From Pseudogymnoascus destructans (Eukaryota; Ascomycota; Leotiomycetes; Thelebolales; Thelebolaceae), in the NCBI RefSeq assembly GCF_001641265.1, contig NW_020167521.1:2161853-2225852 (forward strand): a DNA stretch of 64,000 nucleotides, written 5' to 3'. Shown here piece after piece: positions 20,921 to 30,011 of the stretch (the first letter of the stretch is position 1; each line of letters opens with the position of its first letter). A program made the translations under genes and the position numbers. Below the pieces are notes generated by a model that did not search any database, was not told the DNA's origin, and worked only from the letters and a program-made list of their open reading frames with translations.

Positions 20921-21775
20921 TTAATTTTGAACCCTATTATGAAGGTCTTCGTACTGCCGGTCCCGGACTTCTGCAGTCAGAAGGACGTTCTGGACCCCTC
21001 GTATTGTAGAGTCGATTTTCCGGCGTGTAGGACTACTAAATATATCAATCTTCTCTGAGATTTTTGATGCTATTTCTTGAAGAGATCTCTCAGCTTGAAC
21101 ACCTCTTACTGGTGTTTGAGGACAGGTTAATTCAATCGCTGTCGCCATTGACATCGCCATCGCTGGTACCATATACGTCTTCATTTTCTTAAGAGCTTTC
21201 TGGCAATTAATTGGCCAGATCCCAGACTTTCGGAAGGCACCTTGAATAGTCTCTTCTTTCATAGTCTTTTCCCTGATTTCCGTTAAGTCCCGGAAGAACG
21301 ATGAAACTGTATATTCAATATCTAGACGCCGGGTTGCATCTTGTACAGCCTTCCGGTGCCAGTGTTTATACGGCTGAAAAACACCGACATCAAGAGGTTG
21401 AAGAACATGCGTCAAGTGGCTAGGAAAAGGAAACGGGTGTATATTAGCTTCTGTAGCTTTAATAATAAACTCCGGGGTCATATGACTACCGTGTTGATCC
21501 ATTAATAAAACCCTAGGATGTGCATTTGCCCCAGCTTGTATATGAAGAATCAAGTGATCAAGATATTCAAGAGCTAATTGGGAGTTGATATATCCGGAAT
21601 CAGACATTAATACCCTTGTATTTCCGTCTAATAAGGTATACCAATTCGTCATATGATTCACACCTTGTACAATTAGAACAGGAGGAATAGTTGTTCCATT
21701 TGCAATAATCGATTCTATAACGGTAATAGAACGTCGATTTTCAGGGCTAGGTGTATACAATGGCTATAGTTTATT
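20921..21775 (-). pseudogene. P0 transposase, C-terminal half
   Basis: Reads YTPSPENRRSITVIE, then LMDQHGSHMTPEF (second catalytic Asp), PSHLTHVLQPLDVGVFQ (third catalytic Asp) and the GIWPIN motif. This is the DDE_1 superfamily (pogo/Fot1). The N-terminal side stops at the TA insertion site of P1 at 21779-21780. The ORF is otherwise unbroken over 279 codons. Confidence 0.85.
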
Positions 21776-21780
21776 AGCTA

Positions 21781-23642
21781 ACGTATTTCCCAATCGAACC
21801 GTGCACCCAGTCGAACCGTGCAAAATAACCACCAAAATACAACTTCGTAGGTATATTATAACAACAACCCTTTAAAACACTCTAGCTATCTACAGTAATT
21901 GAATCTAATACCTCGTTGCATATACGAGCATTATGTCCAACTTGATTACATGTGCCACATCGTCGTGGTTTCCCTTTCCTGCGCTGACCCTGTGTGGCAT
22001 CACCACCCTCCTCCTCCTGAGTTTGAGTACTCCATACGAGCTCATCACCTCCTCAATTGTCAAGCTTCCACCTAATTGAATACGCTTTCTTCGCTTGTTT
22101 GCCCTTCGCTTTTTGAGTGCATTCGCCTGCTGTAGCGCCTTGACTTCAGCTTTAAGGAGTGTAAATGAATGGGCTATTATTTGAGCTCCTTTAGCAAGCT
22201 GGTTAAATGCCTCATTTATTGAGCTTGGAGAGCTATTCTGATGTCGTACGATTCGATTCTTAAGGTGTGTTGTTTGGAATTCAACTTCAGTCGCATTCTG
22301 GGGTGTCTTTGAGGTCCAAGTCTCCTATTCAACAGGTGGTGGGGTTGGTGTTTTTAGTCGGAGATCAAGGTGCGAAAGGACAGTATTTGGATCGTATGGA
22401 ACTAACCCTATAACTAAGTTAGTAGTATTTACTATAAAGATTATTATAATTACCTGTTGCTCGAAAGCCACTCTTAATATTCTGCTCTGTAAATGCAGCT
22501 TTATATGCTTCTTTAAAGGCAGAGAGGAACTCAAGCTTTGTGATATGGTGAATACGGAGTCGTACGAGACCCTCGACCTGCTTTCCGTACGAGGACTTTA
22601 GTGGGCTAAAACACCCAACATCAAGAGGCTGGAGGAGGTGTGATGAATGTGGTGGCATACAGAGGGTAATAATTAGGTGCTCTTGACAATACTGTGTCTA
22701 TAGGGGTACTCTGACCTTGGACCTCCTTTTACTTCCTATAGGCTACGAACCTAAGAGAAGGTTCTATGGGATTCTCTTATGTCGACTACAGTTACCAAGC
22801 CTGGTAAGTCATGGAAAGTCTTGGAAAATGAGAGAACTACATTCCTTTAGCATAAATAGGATTGCCCTTTCCTTAAGAAAGGGCAAGCAGACAATACAGT
22901 AAATTGACTATCACATACTTCCACGTCTTTTCCAAGCTTCCAAGCATTCATCTTGTTACTCCTTGTTTCTGAAAAGTCAGTGAGGTGTTAACCTCTGACT
23001 TACCCCTGAGTTCCCAGACTCAACATTTGTTGCAACTTCTCTGAACCACTTCACTACATCACACACCTGATTGCTGCGTTGTGGAATAGTCTAAGCTACG
23101 ACCCTTTGGCTCTGTTTTCTAAGACAGTGTGTTGTCTTAGTAAATTCATCCCTTCCTTGGGTGGCTAGATTCTCACATCTGGTGCACGCACCATTACATT
23201 TTCGTCCAAACTTCGTTTTAATCTCCGTACGACGCGTGATAAAGTTCGAGGTCCAATTCTTACCTACAGGTGACGCGTCGCGTTCAGCGGAGTAGGTCCG
23301 CCATTTCTCGTTCAGCAGCTGGCCGAGGTGGGAATCCACGCGAATCAAGGTCAAGAATGTATCGTACGATAGCTTCCTCTTCTTGAGAAGTAAGCCTTTG
23401 AGTATTTGAGGGTGTGTTGCATCGGGGAGCTGTTTTATCCTATCACGAAGGGTTTGAGGAGGTATATCGTATGCTATTGCAGCAGCTCGTACACTTCGAA
23501 ATTGATATAATTTAATTGCTTGTATAGCTAAAAGAATCCTACCTTCTTGATTAGAAGAATAAGCTTGTGTTGGAGACATATTAGTTGTATGGAAGGAAGA
23601 CGCATTTTGGTGGTTATTTTGCACGGTTCGACTAGGTGCACG
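21781..23642 (-). mobile_element. P1: pogo-type element inserted in P0, partly replaced by LTR sequence
   Basis: The left end ACGTATTTCCCAATCGAACC follows a TA and matches the terminal repeat of P2 (58342-60220). The right end stops about 25 bp short of the expected terminus. Compared with P2, about 490 bp of the transposase middle is absent and 504 bp of E2-family LTR (22695-23198) is in its place. Confidence 0.8.
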
Positions 23643-23648
23643 TGTCAT
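21890..23648 (-). pseudogene. P1 transposase, broken
   Basis: The N-terminal HTH part (SVRAAAIAYDIPPQTLRDRI) reads from about 23620 down to FGRK near 23205, where LTR sequence takes over. The C-terminal part resumes at about 22690 (MPPHSSHLLQPLDVGCF, third catalytic Asp) and runs to about 22320 through a frame break. A C-terminal CCHC-like tail follows near 21935-21985. The domains holding the first two catalytic Asp residues are gone. Confidence 0.8.
22695..23198 (+). repeat. E2-family LTR fragment (3' 504 bp)
   Basis: Matches the last half of the E2 LTR, ending CACCATTACA. No target duplication is seen, so it is not a simple insertion. Confidence 0.85.
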
Positions 23649-23707
23649 GACACTCCTTCGATATTTGTGTCACGACCCTTTGATTCGCTTTAGTCTCTAG
23701 TACTTAT

Positions 23708-24562
23708 TGTAATGGTGGGTGCACCAGATGTGAGAATCTAGCCACCCAAGGAAGGGATGAATTTACTAAGACAACACACTGTCTTAGGAAAAAGAGCCAA
23801 AGGGTCGTAGCTTAGACTATTCCACAACGCAGCAATCAGGTGTGTGATGTAGTGAAGTGGTTCAGACAAGTTGCAACAAATGTTGAGTCTGGGAACTCAG
23901 GGGTAAGTCAGAGGTTAACACCTCACTGACTTTTCAGAAACAAGGAGTAACAAGATGAATGCTTGGAAGCTTGGAAAAGACGTGGAAGTATGTGATAGTC
24001 GATTTACTGTATTGTCTGCTTGCCCTTTCTTAAGGAAAGGGCAATCCTATTTATGCTAAAGGAGTGTAGTTCTCTCATTTTCCAAGACTTTCCATGACTT
24101 ACCAGGCTTGGTAACTGTAGTCGACGTAAGAGAATCCCATAGAACCATCTCTTAGGTTCGTAGCCTATAGGAAGTAAAAGGAGGTCCAAGGTCAGAGTAC
24201 CCCTATAGACAAATTATGTCATAGACAAATTATGTCATAGACAAATTATGTCATAGACAAATTATGTCATAGACAAATTATGTCAGAACTTAACCAATCT
24301 TGTGGGTAACTAAAGAGCGATGACATGTAATGAATCATAGAGAGTTGTAGAGATATGCTATGTGGTAATATCGGCCCAGTAACTAAGGAGCGATGACATG
24401 TAATGAATCATAGATGGTTGTAGCAATCGTTGAGTAGTATTGCTCTTGTTGTTGGTGTGATAAACCAAAATATGTATAGTGACTTGTAGGTTTGAGGAGG
24501 AGATTTCCAAGTTTGCTCTTGATTTTGATAGCAAACTGAGTGCAACGAATGTCAGTATGACA
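23708..24562 (-). mobile_element. Solo LTR of E2 family with CTTAT target duplication
   Basis: TGTAATGG..ATGACA, 855 bp, the reverse complement of the E2 LTR. CTTAT flanks it at 23703-23707 and 24563-24567. This is the product of LTR-LTR recombination. Confidence 0.92.
24206..24285. repeat. 16-bp unit TAGACAAATTATGTCA x5 inside the solo LTR
   Basis: Five perfect tandem copies. The E2 LTRs carry this segment once. Confidence 0.92.
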
Positions 24563-24567
24563 CTTAT

Positions 24568-25139
24568 TTCACTATGTCATTTACTTCACCTGCTTCGCTC
24601 ACTTCGCTCACTTCGCTTCACTTGCTGACCTAGATCAGCCCAAATGTTGACTACTGGCTTAGGCTCTCTTGTTATTGGCTTGCTGCACTAGGGCTCGCTT
24701 AGCTAGGGTTCAGTTAATTAGTGCCTTCACTTATTTGGCACTAGGGATTTTTACTGTTATATAAGCACTTATTGCTCATGTCTCTTATTGATCTTTAGCT
24801 AGCAAATTATATACTACTTGGCATTCTTGCAATTCCTCCTGCTTCGACTTACTTTGCATTCCCTTACTTCGAGTCGAACCACTTGGCCAACCTGTTAGTC
24901 TCACCACTTGACCCCTGTGGTATAAAGTATATGCTTTGGAGCCTGAACTACTATACCTTGTCCTACTGCTTCGAGTATCGAAGTCTTCACATTATACTTC
25001 AGATACTTCTGCAGACTTGAAGGTCAGCCTCGGTTCGAACTGTCCTTACATATCACCAGGCTGAATATCATGGGCTTCACACTAAGTTATTCAATTCTTG
25101 AATTAATCTTGTACATCCTTAACATCTTGTGCACTGACT
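24568..25139. other. P0 interior, noncoding
   Basis: Contains short CTTCGCTCA repeats (24590-24620) and no readable domain. Probably decayed transposon interior. Confidence 0.4.
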
Positions 25140-25555
25140 CGGTTTCGTGCAATTGGCTTTGTTTTTAGTGTATGAAGAAAACCCGGGGTTGTTTTTATGT
25201 AGTTTTGAAACCATCGCCAGGACGGTCATGGTCTGCCTTCTAGATCCTTTAGGTATTGATTATCGCAAAGACCATCTGTTTCATAGCCCCGAGGCCTGTC
25301 CTGTGCATATTGTCTGCATATGTAATAATAGCTTCGTGTTGTGGCCTAGAGAGGATTCGATTCTGGCCTCCCGTGTATTATATGAGGGCAGTCGTCGCCG
25401 CGTTGCTTCTTTCGTCGTATCCTCGATTTGAGGGTTTGAGGATTCACGTGGAAAATACATGCGGCGGTAGTCTCACTCTCGTCAGGATTGGCAGTAGCCC
25501 AGGCAATTGCCTGGGCTATAGCCTCTTCGTATTCGTGGGTTGCAGGTGGTGGCAT
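25140..25555 (-). pseudogene. P0 transposase, N-terminal part
   Basis: Starts MPPPATHEYEEAIAQAIAWA, then a Psq/HTH-like segment (TAACIFHVNPQTLKSRIRR). Past 25346 the frame continues with GLGAMKQMVFAI and degenerates near 25150 after an NPGFSSYTKNKA-like stretch. The same region order is seen in P5 at 36497. Confidence 0.7.
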
Positions 25556-26000
25556 TGTTCAAGGTTCAATTGCAATACAAATTGGGTGGTTGAGAAATCT
25601 GGGGCGATGCAACTCGCTTGCGCCCACCGCGTAGCGGTGGGTTATTCGACCCACGATTATCCTCTAACTTATCCTGTCAGTCGTCTTCCTACTCGCCAAG
25701 AATTCCTGTTAAAAGAATGGGCAAAAGTTTTATATACCCGGTAAGTTCATAAATAAGTTTTATATACCATGGTGATTCTTACTAAGCAGGAAACCACTCA
25801 ACGTGCTCGGTGCGTTGCCTCCCTCCCTTGCGTTGCCTCCCTCGCCATTGCTCCCCCTCGCCGTCACCCTCCTCGCTGTCCCAGCTGACTCGCTATCCGC
25901 TGCCCTCACTGAGGCACTCGACGACTCTTCGGAAGCCCTCGTCGCGAGGCATCGGAAGTCCTAAGCTCGGCTCAGGCCCACGAGGATGGCTTCTCTTGGC

Positions 26001-26030
26001 GAGCTGACCGTTCCTATGAACGGTCAGCTC
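26001..26030. repeat. 13-bp perfect palindrome arms, 4-nt loop
   Basis: GAGCTGACCGTTC / GAACGGTCAGCTC, about 80 bp upstream of the 26110 transposase ATG. Confidence 0.9.
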
Positions 26031-26109
26031 TACCTCGACCTAGACGATTCAACGATCATCGTCTTTTCCAACCTGTTCATCGTCTTAACGTGGCCATTAG
26101 ACACCCAAA

Positions 26110-27669
26110 ATGCCTCAAAAAAGGCCGATTACAGTCGACCAGCGGCATGCCCTTCGACACTGGGCCCACCAACAAGTTCCAAAGCCAACTCAGCGGCAGT
26201 GTATCGAATGGTTTGAAAGACAATATCATCACAAGTTAAGCCAGTCGACTATTTCTGAATCACTAAGTAGCAACTTTGAGGCCCTTGATAAGAACCAAGA
26301 CACTGGAATTCAACGCCGTCGACTAGGCCAGTGGCCAAAGCTAGAGAATATCCTTTGGGAGTGGCAGAATCGGATTGAAGAAAAAGGAGGGTTTGCAACT
26401 GGCAATATACTACAGCAGAAGGCACAGCAGATCTGGAAACGACTGCCAGAATATGCTGGCCAAGAGTGCCCATCGTTTTCTACTGGCTGGCTCGAAAAAT
26501 TCAAAAAGCGGCATCATATACAATCACGACAGCGGTTTGGAGAGGCGGCATCAGTTCCGGAAAACGTCGAGGAAGAAATGAGGGCACTACGGACAATAGC
26601 AGGGGAGTTTCAAGAAGAGGATATATACAATATGGACGAAACTGGACTCTTCTGGAAGATGATGCCATCACGAGGCCTGTCATCGCAACTCCAATCTGGT
26701 GTGAAGAAGAATAAGACTCGGATCTCCCTGGTTTTCTGCGTCAACGCTACTGGAACAGACCGACTCCCTGTTTGGGCAATTGGCCATGCAAAAGCACCTC
26801 GAGCACTACAACGAATCAATATACCAACAATGGGGGCACAATGGAAAGTGAATAAGAAGGCTTGGATGACTGGAATACTTATGAGCGAATGGCTTCAAGC
26901 CTTTTATCAGCATATTGGAACTACTCGGCAAATACTCTTAACAATGGACGGCTTTTCAGCACACTATACAGGGGCTGAGCTTAACCCTCCTCCCCCTAAT
27001 ATCCGCATTTGTTGGCTTCCAGCTAACAGTACCAGTCGTTTCCAGCCTCTTGATCAAGGAATTATTCAAAAAAAAGCTTATTATCGACAACATTGGCTTC
27101 GGTTTATAATCGACACTATCGATTCAAATCAAGATCCACAGAAACTTATGAATCTTCGACTCGCTCTTCGCTGGATTATTCGTGCTTGGAATACAGAAGT
27201 TTCAAACACTACGATATACAACTGCTTCCGGAAATCTACACTTGTTTCAAATCCAATTAGCCTTCCAACAATAACGATGCCTACTGGAATACAAGAACTC
27301 TACAACCAAGCGATAACTACAGCATCAATTACAGACTCAATGGCTATTTCGAACTTTCTAAACCCTGTGGAAGAGGCTAGAGCAGTGGAAGGACAGACTA
27401 CCGATGAAGAACTACTTGAGGAGATAATAGAGGGGCAACTTGGGCATCAGAACTCTCAAAATGATGACGAAGAGGAGGAGCAGCCTGAGCAGCCTGCGCC
27501 TACAGCAAAGGAGGCCCAGGATGCCCTCCAGATACTGATTGAGTATTCTGAAGGCCAGGATGCTCTTACTACGGGGCATATACGGGCACTAGAGTGGCTG
27601 CAAACAGCCATTGAGGCTATTCGAGCACAGTCACAGCAGCAGGTTACGTTAGATAGGTGGCTTACATAA
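26110..27669 (+). CDS. Pogo/Fot1-type transposase (CENP-B HTH plus DDE_1), intact
   Basis: Uninterrupted 519-aa ORF. Residues 1-60 are a Psq-like HTH (ITVDQRHALRHWAHQ, TISESLSSNFEAL). Residues about 65-140 are a CENP-B-type HTH with the FSTGWLEKFKKRH motif. The DDE_1 core follows, with catalytic Asp residues in NMDETGLFW (about 176), LTMDGFSAH (about 278) and FQPLDQGII (about 312). An acidic C-terminal region follows. It would cut and paste an element at TA sites. Sequence right of the gene (CAAGGGTTTGACTG followed by TA at about 29593-29608) looks like a pogo terminus, but no clear left partner was found. The gene may therefore be mobilised by M1 ends or be stranded inside them. Catalytic residues are all present. 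Confidence 0.9.
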   Translation: MPQKRPITVDQRHALRHWAHQQVPKPTQRQCIEWFERQYHHKLSQSTISESLSSNFEALDKNQDTGIQRRRLGQWPKLENILWEWQNRIEEKGGFATGNILQQKAQQIWKRLPEYAGQECPSFSTGWLEKFKKRHHIQSRQRFGEAASVPENVEEEMRALRTIAGEFQEEDIYNMDETGLFWKMMPSRGLSSQLQSGVKKNKTRISLVFCVNATGTDRLPVWAIGHAKAPRALQRINIPTMGAQWKVNKKAWMTGILMSEWLQAFYQHIGTTRQILLTMDGFSAHYTGAELNPPPPNIRICWLPANSTSRFQPLDQGIIQKKAYYRQHWLRFIIDTIDSNQDPQKLMNLRLALRWIIRAWNTEVSNTTIYNCFRKSTLVSNPISLPTITMPTGIQELYNQAITTASITDSMAISNFLNPVEEARAVEGQTTDEELLEEIIEGQLGHQNSQNDDEEEEQPEQPAPTAKEAQDALQILIEYSEGQDALTTGHIRALEWLQTAIEAIRAQSQQQVTLDRWLT

Positions 27670-27683
27670 TATTACTCTATATA

Positions 27684-29543
27684 ACGTACTCCACAAGCGA
27701 GCGGCGCACACAAGTAAGTGGCGCACGCATCACGAATTCTAACGCGTATAGTATCCTTTAAATCAATATGTCTCAACCAATTGACCTGCAATTAATCCAC
27801 AAAGAGGGTCGAATGACTCTTGCACTCCAAGCCTATAAAAACGGCCATTTTACGAGTGTTAGAGGTGCTGCGGTCGCGTACGATCTTCCTGAGTCCACTC
27901 TGCGGGCGCGCGTTAAAGGACGGACCGCGCGACGCGATTTACGGTCCGCAAACCTCAAACTTACAGCTACTGAGGAGTTAACACTTATCCAATGGATATT
28001 ATCTATGGAGGAACGAGGCCTACCACTTAGAGCTAATTCCTTTCGACAAATGGCAAATCTACTTCTTCAAAAATGGACTGACGCAGACCAGGATCAGACT
28101 CCTACAGTTGGCCAGAACTGGGTTTATAATTTCGTACGACGACACAACTCCCTCCAATCAAAATACACCCGTAAATACGACTATCAGCGGGCAAAATGCG
28201 AAGATCCTACGATTATTCGGGACTGGTTTCGGCTTGTATGGAATACAATTGCTAAATATGGGATTCAAGAGGAGGACATCTACAACTTTGACGAGACTGG
28301 GTTTCAAATGGGAGTAGTCACGACCGCGAAGGTAATTACAGGTTCTGAGCGGGCTGGCAAGCCAGTTTGCGTACAGCCAGGGAACCGCGAATGGGTTACT
28401 GTTATTGAATCAATATCTTCAGACGGATGGAGCTTGCCAGCAATGGTTATTTTTGAGGGCAAGGTTCATATATCTACTTGGTACACAGACACTTTGCCTT
28501 TAGACTGGACAATTGCAGTTAGTGAAAACGGGTGGACGGACGATTCTCTAGGCCTTGCTTGGCTTACGGACGTCTTTCAGAAGCATACAAAGGACCGTAC
28601 GAAGGGGGTTTATCGGCTTCTTATTCTCGACGGACACGGGAGCCATTCGACTCCAGAGTTTGACCTATTCTGTTCCGAGCACTCAATTATTACGCTTTGC
28701 ATGCCGCCACATTCATCACATCTCTTACAGCCATTAGACGTTAGCTGTTTTGCGGTTCTAAAACAGTCATACGGACAACAAATTGAAAGATATATGCAGG
28801 TTGGACTAAACCATATTGACAAACCGGATTTCCTTACAGCCTACCTTTCGGCCCGCAAAGAGTCTATGGCCCTTAATGTGGTCCGTAGTGGGTTTGCAGC
28901 TACAGGTCTAGTCCCGTACGACCCAGAACGAGTGCTGTCAAAGCTTAATACTCAGTTACGGACGCCAACTCCACCTCTGCTTCTTCCTGCCCTACAAGAC
29001 TGTTGGGTACCCGAAACGCCTCATAATGCTAGTCAATTAGAGCTTCAGGCTACAGCAATTAAGGGGCGCATTCAACGTCGTACAGCAGGTTTATCAAGTC
29101 CTACAGATCAGGCGTTCCAGCAGCTAGTTAAAGGCTGTCAAATGGCTATGCATAATGCGGCTCTTCTAACGGAGGAAAACAAGCAATTGCGGACCGAAAA
29201 TGAAAGACAAAAGAAGAAGAGAGCAGTAAGGAGGTCGTATGTAGCTAAAGGAGGTGTTTTGACAGTCCAGGAGGGCCTAGATCGACTACAAACAGCAGAT
29301 ATAGATATTGTAGGTAGGGTTGCAGGTCAACCTACAGAGCCACAAACTCGTGCACCACGGACGTGTAGTATGTGTAAATCACTCGCGCATACTGCCCGTA
29401 CGTGTCCATTAACGGAGGTTTCTAATTAGGGTAGTTCTATAGGGTTTAATAAATTGTATTGTTGTGAAATTAACCTCTAGAGTTATAGAATTCGTGATGC
29501 GTGCGCCACTCACTTGTGTGCGCCGCTCGCTTGTGGAGTACGT
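27684..29543 (+). mobile_element. P4: complete pogo-type transposon
   Basis: 58-bp terminal inverted repeats (27684-27741 and 29486-29543, one mismatch) start ACGTACTCCACAAGCG. TA abuts both ends (27682-27683 and 29544-29545). It carries one intact transposase and sits inside M1, just 3' of the other transposase. Confidence 0.93.
27768..29429 (+). CDS. P4 transposase, intact (pogo/DDE_1 with C-terminal zinc knuckle)
   Basis: 553-aa uninterrupted ORF. An N-terminal HTH (SVRGAAVAYDLPESTLRARV, about 30-50) is followed by a CENP-B-like region ending GQNWVYNFVRRH. The DDE_1 core has catalytic Asp residues in FDETGFQMG (about 178), LILDGHGSHS (about 285) and HLLQPLDVSCF (about 322). It ends with a coiled Glu/Lys-rich segment and a CX2CX4HX4C knuckle (CSMCKSLAHTARTC). 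It is related to the decayed P1 and P2 transposases (same order, same knuckle) but is clearly a different subfamily by terminal sequence. With perfect ends and an intact ORF this is the best candidate for an active element in the window. Confidence 0.93.
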   Translation: MSQPIDLQLIHKEGRMTLALQAYKNGHFTSVRGAAVAYDLPESTLRARVKGRTARRDLRSANLKLTATEELTLIQWILSMEERGLPLRANSFRQMANLLLQKWTDADQDQTPTVGQNWVYNFVRRHNSLQSKYTRKYDYQRAKCEDPTIIRDWFRLVWNTIAKYGIQEEDIYNFDETGFQMGVVTTAKVITGSERAGKPVCVQPGNREWVTVIESISSDGWSLPAMVIFEGKVHISTWYTDTLPLDWTIAVSENGWTDDSLGLAWLTDVFQKHTKDRTKGVYRLLILDGHGSHSTPEFDLFCSEHSIITLCMPPHSSHLLQPLDVSCFAVLKQSYGQQIERYMQVGLNHIDKPDFLTAYLSARKESMALNVVRSGFAATGLVPYDPERVLSKLNTQLRTPTPPLLLPALQDCWVPETPHNASQLELQATAIKGRIQRRTAGLSSPTDQAFQQLVKGCQMAMHNAALLTEENKQLRTENERQKKKRAVRRSYVAKGGVLTVQEGLDRLQTADIDIVGRVAGQPTEPQTRAPRTCSMCKSLAHTARTCPLTEVSN

Positions 29544-29670
29544 TAACAATATATACGATAAGACGATGGAAATGCTTGCTACGGATGCCATCGTCTTAAC
29601 AAGGGTTTGACTGTATATAAAACTTATCACGTCAAATGCAGGGTATATAAAACTTTTGCCCTAAAAGAAT

Positions 29671-30011
29671 ATATATCTTGCCAAGAATCTCCGCCAAGAC
29701 CATTCCGCCCCGCCCAGCCCCACTCGTCATTGCTTGTCAGGTCAGTGAAAGGTAAAGGAAAAAAGAAAATGCGAGAGCGAAAGACTGGCGGCAAGGCCCT
29801 TGATCAAAGCTGCAAAAGCCTGTAAGATTACTGTGGCGTTTGCCTCAAATCCTCCAAACGTCGTTTTATCCACCACTTACTCCTCCTACTCACCCACTCC
29901 TCACTTCTCTGCGTATAGCCTGAGTGAAAACTCCCCCGACTCGCTATACTCGTCCATCCTCAGACCCTCATAATTCCCTCATCACCCACTCCAGCCCGCG
30001 GAGCCATCTGC
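29671..30011. other. Promoter-side spacer of the FN3 gene
   Basis: Noncoding; C-rich stretch 29870-30000 upstream of the ATG at 30012. Confidence 0.4.

Larger units (their letters stand above)
20660..25657 (-). mobile_element. P0: pogo-type DNA transposon split by nested insertions
   Basis: The left terminus ATCGTGGGTTGAATAACCC (from 20660) and the right terminus (ending 25657) are long imperfect inverted repeats of about 100 bp, each next to a TA dinucleotide (20658-20659 and 25658-25659). The transposase N-terminus lies at the right and the C-terminus at the left, as expected for one minus-strand gene. They are separated by element P1 (21781-23642) and a solo LTR (23708-24562). Part of the middle of the gene is missing. 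Differences between the terminal repeats are chiefly CG in one and TG in the other, and the left copy has a short insertion. Confidence 0.8.
25719..29661. mobile_element. M1: composite element with 21-bp TIRs and 9-bp target duplication
   Basis: 25719-25739 is the exact reverse complement of 29641-29661 (GGGCAAAAGTTT.. ends). The 9-mer TAAAAGAAT abuts both ends (25710-25718 and 29662-29670). A second inverted block (ATAAGTTTTATATA) lies just inside each end. A 9-bp duplication is unlike the TA of pogo elements and fits Mutator-like elements. No Mutator transposase is seen; the interior holds two pogo-type transposases. Confidence 0.8.

Noticed and set aside
24206..24285. Regular repeats resembling a CRISPR array
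   Set aside because: Direct tandem units without spacers, inside an LTR of a eukaryotic genome.
25719..29661. Starship-type giant element
   Set aside because: No tyrosine recombinase (DUF3435) reading; size and ends fit a small DNA transposon.
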